From Verrucomicrobiota bacterium (GTDB lineage: Bacteria; Verrucomicrobiota; Verrucomicrobiia; Methylacidiphilales; Verrucolacustridaceae), in assembly GCA_010024525.1 (NCBI GenBank), contig RGGS01000085.1:1-6240 (forward strand): a stretch of DNA of 6,240 bases, read 5' to 3'. Positions 1-5,704 of this stretch are shown piece by piece. The notes under the pieces are model-generated. The model did no database searches. It was not told where the DNA came from and was given only the letters and a program-made list of their open reading frames with translations. The position numbers were made by a program, and so were the translations under genes. Each line of letters starts with the position of its first letter. Position 1 is the stretch's first letter.

Positions 1-82
1 CCTTGCGCGCCGCTTGTACCATTCCGTCGGCGTATTTTCGGTGATAATCGGCCACCACGATGACGAACCGCCCCTTTTTCAC
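1..82 (-). CDS. ribH: 6,7-dimethyl-8-ribityllumazine synthase, N-terminal fragment (runs off window)
   Basis: Only the first 27 codons are in the window; the rest lies beyond base 1. I take the GTG at 82-80 as the start because it overlaps the ribBA stop codon as GTGA, a usual sign of translational coupling. The upstream ribosome binding site is weak (GGGA about 9 bases before). The visible peptide has a short basic start, then a hydrophobic beta strand (RFVIVVADYH) and the beginning of a helix (ADGMVQAARK). This matches the opening strand of lumazine synthases, where an aromatic residue after the strand (here Tyr13) stacks on the substrate. In the family, RibH condenses 5-amino-6-ribitylamino-uracil with 3,4-dihydroxy-2-butanone 4-phosphate, the latter made by the RibB half of the gene just upstream. 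The call rests on this short match plus position after ribBA. Another small alpha/beta protein cannot be excluded. Confidence 0.62.
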   Translation of the reverse strand, partial: MKKGRFVIVVADYHRKYADGMVQAARK

Positions 83-1284
83 AGCCGATGTCCCATTCTC
101 TTCTTTTTGGTGGCCAGATATTTTCGGTTGTGGGGGTTCGGCTTGGTCTTGATCGGCACCTGATCCACCAACTCCAATCCATACCCTGCCAACCCCACCA
201 CTTTCTTCGGGTTGTTGGTCAGCAACCGCATTCTTCTCACCCCCAGGTCTGTCAGAATCTGCGCCCCAATCCCGTACTCCCGCAAATCGGGCGAATATCC
301 AAGCTTTCGGTTGGCTTCCACCGTATCGAGCCCCTTTTCCTGTAACCGATAGGCGTGAATCTTGGCCGGTAACCCGATTCCCCTACCCTCCTGTCGCATG
401 TAAACCAAAACCCCTTTTCCCTCTTGCTCGATCCTTCGCAAGGCGTCGTGCAGTTGGTTACCACAATCGCATCGCCTTGAGGCAAAAACATCCCCCGTCA
501 GGCACTCGCTGTGTACCCGCACCAGTACCGCATCCTTCGCCTTGGGTTTCCCTTTCACCAAGGCCAAATGATGGCTTCCATCCGTCACCGTCCGGTAGAG
601 ATAAAGGTCAAACATCCCGTAATCTGTCGGCAGTTTCACCACCTGTTCCCTGACAACCAAACGCTCCTTTCTCCTGCGATATTCGATCAGGTCTTGGATG
701 GTCCCCAGTTTCAGTCCGTGTTTTTTTTTGAATTCCATCAGATCGGACCACCTCGCCATTGAGCCATCCGGATTCAGAATTTCACAAATCACCGCGGCAT
801 CCCCGTGCCCGGCCAACTTGGCCAAATCCACCGCCGCTTCCGTATGCCCGGCCCTGACCAAAACTCCTCCCTCCTTGGCCCGCACGGGGAAAATATGACC
901 TGGTTGCACCAGATCCTCCGCTTTGGGATTCTTTCTCCCCAAGGCCCTCAAAGTCGCAGCCCGATCCTGCGCGCTGATTCCCGTGGTGATGCCCTTGGCC
1001 GCATCCACCGAGACGGTGAAATCCGTGCCAAAACGTTCTTCGTTCCTCGCCACCATCCGCGTCAGCCCAAGCTTTTCGGCACGGGCTTGCGAAACCGGCG
1101 CACAGATTAGGCCCCGGCCCTCTTTGGCCATGAAGTTGATCAACGACGGCGTCACCCCCTTGGCCGATAAAACCAAATCTCCCTCGTTCTCCCGGCCTGC
1201 ATCATCGGTCATCACCACGATTTCGCCCCGGCGCATGGCCAAGATCACCTCTTCAATCCGATCCGCCCCCTGGGGCTTTTTCAT
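79..1284 (-). CDS. ribBA: Bifunctional riboflavin biosynthesis protein: DHBP synthase / GTP cyclohydrolase II
   Basis: A full-length 401-residue two-domain cytoplasmic enzyme. The N-terminal half (about 1-205) is 3,4-dihydroxy-2-butanone 4-phosphate synthase, which turns ribulose 5-phosphate into DHBP and formate. It shows RENEGD at 31-36, QPGH (His130), AGHTEAA (His147) and CEIL (Glu168). With a constant offset of 6, the two His match E. coli RibB His136 and His153. The C-terminal half (about 207-401) is GTP cyclohydrolase II, the first committed step from GTP. It has zinc cysteines 261, 272 and 274 (CLTGDVF, CDCG), Tyr312, and DLRxYGIGAQ with Asp333 and Arg335, equal to E. coli RibA Asp126 and Arg128. 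The family ending (PNPHNRKYL...MGH) is present, so the protein is complete. The ATG overlaps the alaS stop as ATGA and has a strong Shine-Dalgarno. Oddities: the acidic loop reads DDAGRENEGD rather than the usual DDEDRENEGD, and nine consecutive A lie at codons 186-188 near the domain border. Confidence 0.97.
   Translation of the reverse strand: MKKPQGADRIEEVILAMRRGEIVVMTDDAGRENEGDLVLSAKGVTPSLINFMAKEGRGLICAPVSQARAEKLGLTRMVARNEERFGTDFTVSVDAAKGITTGISAQDRAATLRALGRKNPKAEDLVQPGHIFPVRAKEGGVLVRAGHTEAAVDLAKLAGHGDAAVICEILNPDGSMARWSDLMEFKKKHGLKLGTIQDLIEYRRRKERLVVREQVVKLPTDYGMFDLYLYRTVTDGSHHLALVKGKPKAKDAVLVRVHSECLTGDVFASRRCDCGNQLHDALRRIEQEGKGVLVYMRQEGRGIGLPAKIHAYRLQEKGLDTVEANRKLGYSPDLREYGIGAQILTDLGVRRMRLLTNNPKKVVGLAGYGLELVDQVPIKTKPNPHNRKYLATKKKRMGHRL
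721..729 (-). other. Nine-A homopolymer inside ribBA (possible slippage site)
   Basis: The ribBA coding strand contains nine A in a row, encoding Lys186-Lys188, a little before the end of the DHBP synthase half. In the normal frame it is simply FKKKHG. If one A is lost during transcription or reading, the frame becomes KKNTD followed at once by TGA, giving a 190-residue protein that is close to a stand-alone RibB. If one A is gained, the new frame stays open for several dozen codons. The run is directly visible; any slippage is inference, and an A-rich lysine stretch may be neutral. Confidence 0.35.
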
Positions 1285-4061
1285 GTTCCACCCTCCAGCG
1301 CAGCCCTCACCATCTTTTCCACCGCCGCCAACGCTTTACCGATTCCCGAGGCATCGACTCCCGAACCTTGTGCCATGTCAGGTCTTCCTCCGCCCTTCCC
1401 CCCCACTTCCGGCGCCGCAACCTGAATGATCTTCCCGGCTGGCACCTTCTTCACTGCTTCGGCCGTACACAGTGCAACCAATGGCACTTTCCCCCCCTCT
1501 TTCCCGATCAAAAACAGAACGGATTCCCCTTCCCTCTTCAGCCGATCTGCCAATACGGGAAGATATCCGCTTGGAACTTCCCCCAGATCCGCGCCCAACC
1601 ACTTGATCCCGTTCAAAACGGTTCCTTTCGTCCACAAATTCTTTGCCTCCTGCTCTGCTTTTTTCTGCATTTCAGCCATCCGATCTTTGGCCGCCTGCTT
1701 GTCTCCCTCCCGCAGCGCCTCATCCGCTTGGGCAATTTCCGCATCCCGTTTCTTCACCAAATCCCAAAGCTGCTCCGGCGTCTCATGACCACACGCTTTT
1801 GAAAGATTTCCAGTTCCAGCTTTTTTCTTCTCCAAGGAAGCCGCTTTCTCGTCCTGCTTCTTCATCTCTTCGCGACACCATTCGGCCAAGGCCGCCCCCG
1901 ATACCGCCTCAATCCTCCGCACTCCCGCGGCAATCGCCGACTCTCCGATCACCCGGATCGTCCCGATCTTCCCCGTCGATCGCACATGCGTTCCTCCGCA
2001 CAGCTCCTTCGAAAAACCTCCGATATCCACGACCCGCACCGTCGCCCCATATTTGTCCCCAAAAAACTGCAGAATTGTCGCATCCTCCTTCACTTCGGCA
2101 TAAGGTCTCTCTCCCCACTTCACTGCCACATCGGCCTTCACCTTCTCGTTCACCTCCGTCTCCACCTTGGCCAATTCCTCAGGGGTCATCGCCTTCAGGT
2201 GGGCAAAATCGAAACGCAACCGGTCTGGCCCCACATACGATCCCTTCTGTCTCACCCCCGCTCCCAGCACATTCCGCAAAGCCCAATGCAAAAGATGGGT
2301 CGCACTATGATGCCCCTCGATTCTCGAGCGCCTTTCCGTGTCCAAAGCCACCTTCACCGGTCCCCGGGCCTCCACCACCGACTCGGTTAAATGGACTGGG
2401 ACGCCGCCCGACCCGCGAATCGTGGCCACCACTTTCACCTTCTTGCCGTCCCACTCGATCCATCCCGTATCACCCACTTGCCCTCCCATTTCCCCATAAA
2501 ACGGCGTTTGCCCAAGAAATACCCTGCCCTTGGCTCCTCCGGGTCCGGGCTCCGGCAGCGCCTCGGCTGCGACCTTCTCCACTTTGGATTCTTCCGTTTT
2601 TTCATATCCCGTGAAAATGGTGGGAAAATCAGGCCCCGCATCGTCTTCCACTTGAATGGTCGTTTTGTTCTGCGACTGGCGTGCCCTCGCCCGCTGGGCC
2701 TCCATCGCTTTTTCAAACCCTGCGGCGTCCACCGCGATCTCCCTCTCCCTCGCCAATAACTGGGTCAGATCCAGCGGAAACCCATACGTGTCATATAGGG
2801 TAAAAGCATCCTCTCCTTGTATGACCTTAATCGGTCCCGCCACTAACTTTTCAAACATGGCCAAGCCCCTCTCCAGGGTTTTCGAAAAAGAGCTCTCCTC
2901 CGACAAGAGAACCGCTCGAATATCCTTTTCCCGGCTCTTCAATTCCGGAAAAGCGTCCCCCATCGTTCGGATCAGGGGGGTGGCCAGTTCCGAGAGGAAC
3001 CCATCCGGCAACTTGAACCTGCGACCGAACATGACCGCCCGTCGCAGAATTCTCCGTAAAACGTAGTTCCGACCCTCGTTGCCCGGCACAATCCCGTCGG
3101 CGATCGAAAACGAGAGGGTGCGCACATGATCCGCCAAGACCCTGAAGATGCAGTCGTCCATCTCTTCTTCGCTCACCTCCTCCCGGCTCTTGGGCACCCG
3201 TGCCCCATACTTCTTGCCCGACATCTTCTCGATCTCCGCAAAAATCGGGGCAAACAGATCACTGGCATAGTTGGAAGGGTCTTTTTTGAAATCCTGAAAC
3301 CCGTTCGAAACGGCGAAAATTCCAGCCACCCGCTCCAATCCCATCCCCGTGTCCACATGTCGCTCGGGCAACGGCTTGAATTTTCCACCCGGTTCGGCAT
3401 TGAACTGGATGAACACCAGATTCCAAATTTCCAGACACCTTGGATCCCCCTGGTTCACCAGCTTCCCCTGGGTTTTCCCTTCGGGCGTCAGATCCACATG
3501 CACCTCGGAACACGGCCCACACGGACCTGTTTCCCCCATCATCCAAAAATTGTCCTTGGCTCCGCCGGTAACCACATGGATCTGGGGATCCAGCCCCACC
3601 GATTTGAATTTTTCAACCCAGTACCCATGGGCTTCCGCATCAAACTCGGCCGGATCCCCGGGCCCGGGCTTGTAGACCGTCGCGTAGAGGCGGGCGGGCG
3701 GAAATTTCCATGTGTCGACCAAAAGCTCCCAGGCCCAATCGATCGATTCTTTTTTGAAGTAATCCCCAAACGACCAGTTTCCCAACATTTCAAAGAAAGT
3801 GTGGTGGTAGGTGTCGAATCCAACGTCCTCCAGATCGTTATGCTTTCCGCCCGCCCGAATACACTTTTGCGTATCGGCGGCTCTGGCCGGCACATGGGGA
3901 AATTTTGCCTGCCCAAGAAAGATGGGAACGAACTGGTTCATCCCTGCGTTGGTGAACAGAAGATTCGGGGAAGTCGGCATCAGGCTGGCCGAGGGCACGA
4001 TCGTATGGCTCTTCCCACGGAAGAACTCCAAGTATCCCTTTCTGACTTCAGCCGATTTCAT
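1281..4061 (-). CDS. alaS: Alanine--tRNA ligase (alanyl-tRNA synthetase)
   Basis: A complete 926-residue cytoplasmic class II synthetase that charges tRNA-Ala and edits mischarged Ser and Gly. In order: the aminoacylation core (about 1-250) with TNAGMNQF (37-44), QKCIRAGGKHNDLEDVG (65-81), HHTFFEMLGNWSFGDYF (86-102), GETGPCGPCSE (176-186) and motif 3 GMGLERVA (239-246); the tRNA-recognition region with NYVLRRILRRA (332-342) and LYDTYGFPLDLT (422-433); the editing domain with zinc motif HxxxH (His585, His589) and CGGTH (Cys688, His692); a charged coiled-coil-like stretch (about 728-808); and the C-Ala domain with GGKGGGRPDMAQGSG (887-901). E. coli AlaRS is 876 residues. Part of the extra length is a charged segment at about 251-300 (DPSNYASDLF to SREEVSEEEMDD), which I associate with PVC-group enzymes. 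The ATG has no convincing Shine-Dalgarno; a predicted promoter lies only 15 bases upstream. The stop overlaps the ribBA start. Confidence 0.98.
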   Translation of the reverse strand: MKSAEVRKGYLEFFRGKSHTIVPSASLMPTSPNLLFTNAGMNQFVPIFLGQAKFPHVPARAADTQKCIRAGGKHNDLEDVGFDTYHHTFFEMLGNWSFGDYFKKESIDWAWELLVDTWKFPPARLYATVYKPGPGDPAEFDAEAHGYWVEKFKSVGLDPQIHVVTGGAKDNFWMMGETGPCGPCSEVHVDLTPEGKTQGKLVNQGDPRCLEIWNLVFIQFNAEPGGKFKPLPERHVDTGMGLERVAGIFAVSNGFQDFKKDPSNYASDLFAPIFAEIEKMSGKKYGARVPKSREEVSEEEMDDCIFRVLADHVRTLSFSIADGIVPGNEGRNYVLRRILRRAVMFGRRFKLPDGFLSELATPLIRTMGDAFPELKSREKDIRAVLLSEESSFSKTLERGLAMFEKLVAGPIKVIQGEDAFTLYDTYGFPLDLTQLLAREREIAVDAAGFEKAMEAQRARARQSQNKTTIQVEDDAGPDFPTIFTGYEKTEESKVEKVAAEALPEPGPGGAKGRVFLGQTPFYGEMGGQVGDTGWIEWDGKKVKVVATIRGSGGVPVHLTESVVEARGPVKVALDTERRSRIEGHHSATHLLHWALRNVLGAGVRQKGSYVGPDRLRFDFAHLKAMTPEELAKVETEVNEKVKADVAVKWGERPYAEVKEDATILQFFGDKYGATVRVVDIGGFSKELCGGTHVRSTGKIGTIRVIGESAIAAGVRRIEAVSGAALAEWCREEMKKQDEKAASLEKKKAGTGNLSKACGHETPEQLWDLVKKRDAEIAQADEALREGDKQAAKDRMAEMQKKAEQEAKNLWTKGTVLNGIKWLGADLGEVPSGYLPVLADRLKREGESVLFLIGKEGGKVPLVALCTAEAVKKVPAGKIIQVAAPEVGGKGGGRPDMAQGSGVDASGIGKALAAVEKMVRAALEGGT
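1292..1296 (-). promoter_or_regulatory. Ribosome binding site of ribBA
   Basis: A perfect GGAGG on the minus strand sits 7 bases before the ribBA ATG (1284-1282), inside the last codons of alaS. It is the strongest ribosome binding site among the minus-strand genes. It fixes the ribBA start and suggests ribosomes can enter at ribBA as well as arrive from alaS through the ATGA overlap. Confidence 0.8.
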
Positions 4062-4075
4062 GGAACTAGCTGAAC

Positions 4076-4104
4076 ATCATAACCTTGAAACCCCCTTCCG
4101 CCAA
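4076..4104 (-). promoter_or_regulatory. Predicted sigma-70-type promoter of alaS(-ribBA-ribH)
   Basis: On the minus strand TTGGCG (4104-4099) is followed after exactly 17 bases by TATGAT (4081-4076). These match the -35 and -10 consensus at 4 and 5 of 6 bases with ideal spacing. Transcription would begin near 4069, only about 8 bases before the alaS ATG at 4061. That agrees with the absence of a Shine-Dalgarno there. It would let alaS-ribBA-ribH be expressed apart from ubiX. It is a sequence prediction only. Confidence 0.5.
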
Positions 4105-4123
4105 GACTGTAACCGAGGGGTTT
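4088..4123 (-). repeat. Inverted repeat around the alaS -35 box (operator or hairpin candidate)
   Basis: On the minus strand AAACCCC (4123-4117) and GGGGTTT (4094-4088) are perfect 7-base inverted arms. Their centres are 29 bases apart, and the predicted alaS -35 box lies between them. A second, overlapping pairing is possible between CCCCCT (4130-4125) and AGGGGG (4096-4091). As DNA it could be an operator; E. coli AlaRS is known to repress its own promoter by binding a palindrome near the start site. As RNA at the end of a ubiX transcript it would be a stem with a large loop and only three U after it, a poor terminator. Which, if either, applies is unknown. Confidence 0.3.
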
Positions 4124-4138
4124 GAGGGGGCTGGGATC

Positions 4139-4150
4139 CGAAATTTCGAA
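4139..4150. repeat. Overlapping short palindromes behind ubiX
   Basis: CGAAATTTCG (4139-4148) is a perfect 10-base palindrome, overlapped by TTCGAA (4145-4150). It lies between the ubiX stop and the alaS promoter, about 35 bases upstream of the -35 box. It could be a protein-binding site, but palindromes of this length arise by chance. The rest of the 122-base ubiX-alaS gap shows no reading frame and no clear terminator. Confidence 0.2.
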
Positions 4151-4183
4151 ACACGGCGGGAGCTTCATCCCGAGCCCTTACCA

Positions 4184-4774
4184 TCAAGACGTTTTGGCGT
4201 GTCCCTCTCGACCCTCCCAGCGGCGGTACAACTCGTGCGAAATCTCAAACTGGTCAAGGATTTTGCCCACGGTCTGGTTCAGCAAGTCCTCGATGGTTTT
4301 CGGCTGATGGTAGAAGGCCGGTGCCGGGGGAAGGATGGTCGCTCCGGCGAGGGTCAGGGTCTCCATGTTGCGAATATGAATGAGGTTGAAAGGGGTCTCC
4401 CGCGGAACGACCACCAGTCTGCGCCTCTCCTTCAGGCACACATCTGCGGCGCGGGTCAGCAGGTCGTTGCAGGCGCCGGTCGCCATCGTGGCCAGGCACT
4501 TCATCGAACAGGGAACCACTACCATGCCGATGGTTTGAAAAGATCCCGAGGAGATGGCGGCACCGAAATCGTTCGGGTCATAGCACACGTCGGCCAAGGC
4601 CTCAAAGTCGCTGCGTTTTTTACCCATCTCAAGATGGATCGTGAGGTCGGCTCCCTTGGAAAGAACGAGGTGGGTTTCAACTTCCGGGTGGCCCCGCAAT
4701 GCCTGCAGGGTGGACCAGGCCAAATGAGGACCGCTAGAACCGCTGACACCGACAATAAAACGCCGCCGCTTCAC
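4184..4774 (-). CDS. ubiX: Flavin prenyltransferase UbiX
   Basis: With the GTG start at 4774 this is 196 residues, close to the usual 185-210. UbiX joins a dimethylallyl group to FMN to make prenylated FMN, the cofactor of UbiD-type decarboxylases in ubiquinone or menaquinone synthesis and aromatic acid metabolism; it acts in the cytoplasm. Visible motifs: GVSGSSG (9-15, phosphate loop), SSGSFQT (75-81), PCSMK (88-92), LKERR (114-118), PRETPF (124-129) and PPAPAFYHQP (149-158). With a constant offset of 14, Lys115, Arg125, Glu126 and Tyr155 match P. aeruginosa UbiX Lys129, Arg139, Glu140 and Tyr169. At the place of its Arg185 this protein has Lys171. I chose GTG because AGAAGG stands 8 bases before it and the core begins right after. 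In-frame ATGs at 4849 and 4837 would add 25 or 21 residues including a CSVC motif but lack good ribosome binding sites; the frame stays open up to a TTG at 4894. No ubiD is in the window. Confidence 0.93.
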   Translation of the reverse strand: MKRRRFIVGVSGSSGPHLAWSTLQALRGHPEVETHLVLSKGADLTIHLEMGKKRSDFEALADVCYDPNDFGAAISSGSFQTIGMVVVPCSMKCLATMATGACNDLLTRAADVCLKERRRLVVVPRETPFNLIHIRNMETLTLAGATILPPAPAFYHQPKTIEDLLNQTVGKILDQFEISHELYRRWEGREGHAKTS

Positions 4775-4782
4775 TGGACCCG

Positions 4783-4788
4783 CCTTCT
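4783..4788 (-). promoter_or_regulatory. Ribosome binding site supporting the ubiX GTG start
   Basis: AGAAGG on the minus strand is 8 bases before GTG 4774-4772. The competing ATG codons upstream in the same frame (4849, 4837) have no comparable purine stretch, so this site is the main reason for the shorter UbiX. Confidence 0.5.
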
Positions 4789-4883
4789 CAGGACTTTTCC
4801 GCTTGGGATTGCAGACGCTGCATACTCCCACCTCCATAGGTGTTGCCATACGCCAGGTACAGGAGGGGTGGGCATAAGGGGAA

Positions 4884-4911
4884 ATTTTAATCAACCCATA
4901 ACGCTTAGCAA
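4884..4911 (-). promoter_or_regulatory. Candidate ubiX promoter
   Basis: On the minus strand TTGCTA (4911-4906) and TAAAAT (4889-4884) are 16 bases apart and match consensus -35 and -10 boxes at 4 and 5 of 6 bases. Transcription from about 4877 would leave a leader of about 100 bases before the GTG start, or about 28 bases before the ATG at 4849. The -35 box lies in the right part of a short hairpin (4902-4914). Confidence 0.35.
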
Positions 4912-4914
4912 GCG
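4902..4914. repeat. Perfect short inverted repeat in the ubiX/sod divergent region
   Basis: CGCTT-AGC-AAGCG: five perfect base pairs around a three-base loop. It is not followed by a T run on either strand, so it does not look like a terminator. It overlaps the candidate ubiX -35 box and could be an operator half-site pair. The rest of the 4775-5019 gap holds GGTGG/CCACC arms (4934-4938, 4955-4959) around TGGATCCA and the short upstream reading frame, but no recognisable riboswitch. Confidence 0.25.
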
Positions 4915-4976
4915 CCCCCCTCTTGTTAGCACCGGTGGCCTAGGATGGATCCAACCACCCAGCAGGAGCCTCACTT

Positions 4977-5012
4977 ATGAAAAGCTTTCGCTTCGATCGG
5001 CAACCGGGATAA
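4977..5012 (+). other. Short upstream reading frame (11 codons) before the dismutase gene
   Basis: ATG at 4977 opens an 11-codon frame (MKSFRFDRQPG) ending in TAA at 5010-5012. AGGAG at 4964-4968 is 8 bases before it, a better ribosome binding site than the one before the dismutase ATG. The stop is 7 bases before that ATG and in another frame, so a ribosome ending here could restart on the dismutase gene. I do not recognise the peptide. It could be a leader that couples or tunes translation, or a chance frame; no comparison with relatives was possible. Confidence 0.33.
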
Positions 5013-5019
5013 TGAGCCC

Positions 5020-5697
5020 ATGAAAAGACGCTCTTTTTTCCAGATCCTCCTTGGCTCATCTCTCGCGTCCCGCCTCCTGCCTTCCACCTCCCGCGCGCAA
5101 AGCGCACCCGCGCTGGCAACGGGTCCGTTCACTCTCCCCCCACTCCCCTATGCACCCAATGCCCTCGAGCCCTATATCGATGCCGAGACGATGACCCTGC
5201 ATCACGATAAACACCACGCCGCCTATGTCATCAATCTCAACAAGGCCATCGCCCCCTATCCTGACCTCCAGAAAAAATCCCTCGAGGAACTGTTAATCAA
5301 TCTGGAGGCTGTTCCCGCCGAGATCCGGACCACCGTCCGCAACAATGCGGGCGGTCACGCCAACCACTCCCATCTTTGGAAAACCCTGTCCAATCCCGGC
5401 AAAAAACCGGAGGGCAAACTGGCCAAGGAGATCGATGAATCCTTCGGGAGTTATGAGAATTGGAAAGAAGGGATGACCAAGTGCGCCATGGGGATCTTCG
5501 GGAGCGGTTGGGCTTGGTTGGCCCGAGGCAAAGACGGAAAACTCTTTATGAAGCCCTACCCAAACCAAGATTCACCCCTGATGGAGGGAGCCACCCTTGT
5601 TTACGGCATCGACGTCTGGGAGCACGCCTATTACCTAAAGTACCGCAATCTCCGCACCGACTATGTACGGGCTTGCTTGGAAATTGCCTCTCTTTAG
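5020..5697 (+). CDS. Manganese-type superoxide dismutase with a twin-arginine signal peptide
   Basis: A 225-residue iron/manganese-family dismutase, which converts superoxide to oxygen and hydrogen peroxide. The metal ligands are all present: His61 (HHDKHH), His116 (GGHANH), Asp198 and His202 (DVWEHAYYL). Tyr69 is the gateway tyrosine. Gly112 in NNAGGHANH and Gln183 in PNQDSP are the pattern of manganese enzymes, as against Gln/Ala in iron enzymes, so Mn or cambialistic use is likely. It is about 30 residues longer than cytosolic forms because of an N-terminal extension. This begins KRRSFFQ, a twin-arginine motif, then a moderately hydrophobic stretch broken by Arg18, and SRA at 24-26 as a likely cleavage site. 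It is therefore probably exported folded to the periplasm. The ATG has only weak GGGAT upstream; GATAAT (5008-5013) could be a -10 box giving a leaderless message. It ends 7 bases from the convergent helicase gene. Confidence 0.95.
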   Translation: MKRRSFFQILLGSSLASRLLPSTSRAQSAPALATGPFTLPPLPYAPNALEPYIDAETMTLHHDKHHAAYVINLNKAIAPYPDLQKKSLEELLINLEAVPAEIRTTVRNNAGGHANHSHLWKTLSNPGKKPEGKLAKEIDESFGSYENWKEGMTKCAMGIFGSGWAWLARGKDGKLFMKPYPNQDSPLMEGATLVYGIDVWEHAYYLKYRNLRTDYVRACLEIASL

Positions 5698-5704
5698 TTC
5701 CCGT

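Noticed and set aside
1398..1497. Two C7 runs (1398-1404 and 1491-1497) as frameshift sites in alaS
   Set aside because: Both encode glycine-rich parts of the conserved C-Ala domain in one unbroken frame. G runs are expected there, and no useful alternative product follows.
1643..2614. Open plus-strand frame of 323 codons opposite the 3' half of alaS
   Set aside because: Extremely rich in Pro, Ser and Arg from reading the complement of Glu, Gly and Ala codons; the editing domain is on the other strand.
3126..4073. Open plus-strand frame of 315 codons opposite alaS
   Set aside because: It is antisense to a fully recognisable synthetase domain, and its translation (proline-, histidine- and glycine-rich) resembles no protein. 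It is an effect of GC-biased codons.
4117..4160. G-quadruplex on the plus strand upstream of alaS
   Set aside because: There are three good G runs (4117-4135), but the fourth is more than 20 bases away, too far for a confident quadruplex.
4062..4183. Intrinsic terminator after ubiX
   Set aside because: The only stem has a loop of about 22 bases and just three U after it, so I list it as an inverted repeat only.
4775..4894. TTG at 4894 as the ubiX start
   Set aside because: It coincides with the candidate promoter, has no ribosome binding site, and would add 40 residues before the normal family start.
4085..5023. Open plus-strand frame of 312 codons across ubiX and the divergent region
   Set aside because: Antisense to conserved UbiX motifs, runs through the intergenic control region, and shows no domain of its own. 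Its end on the dismutase ATG is coincidental.
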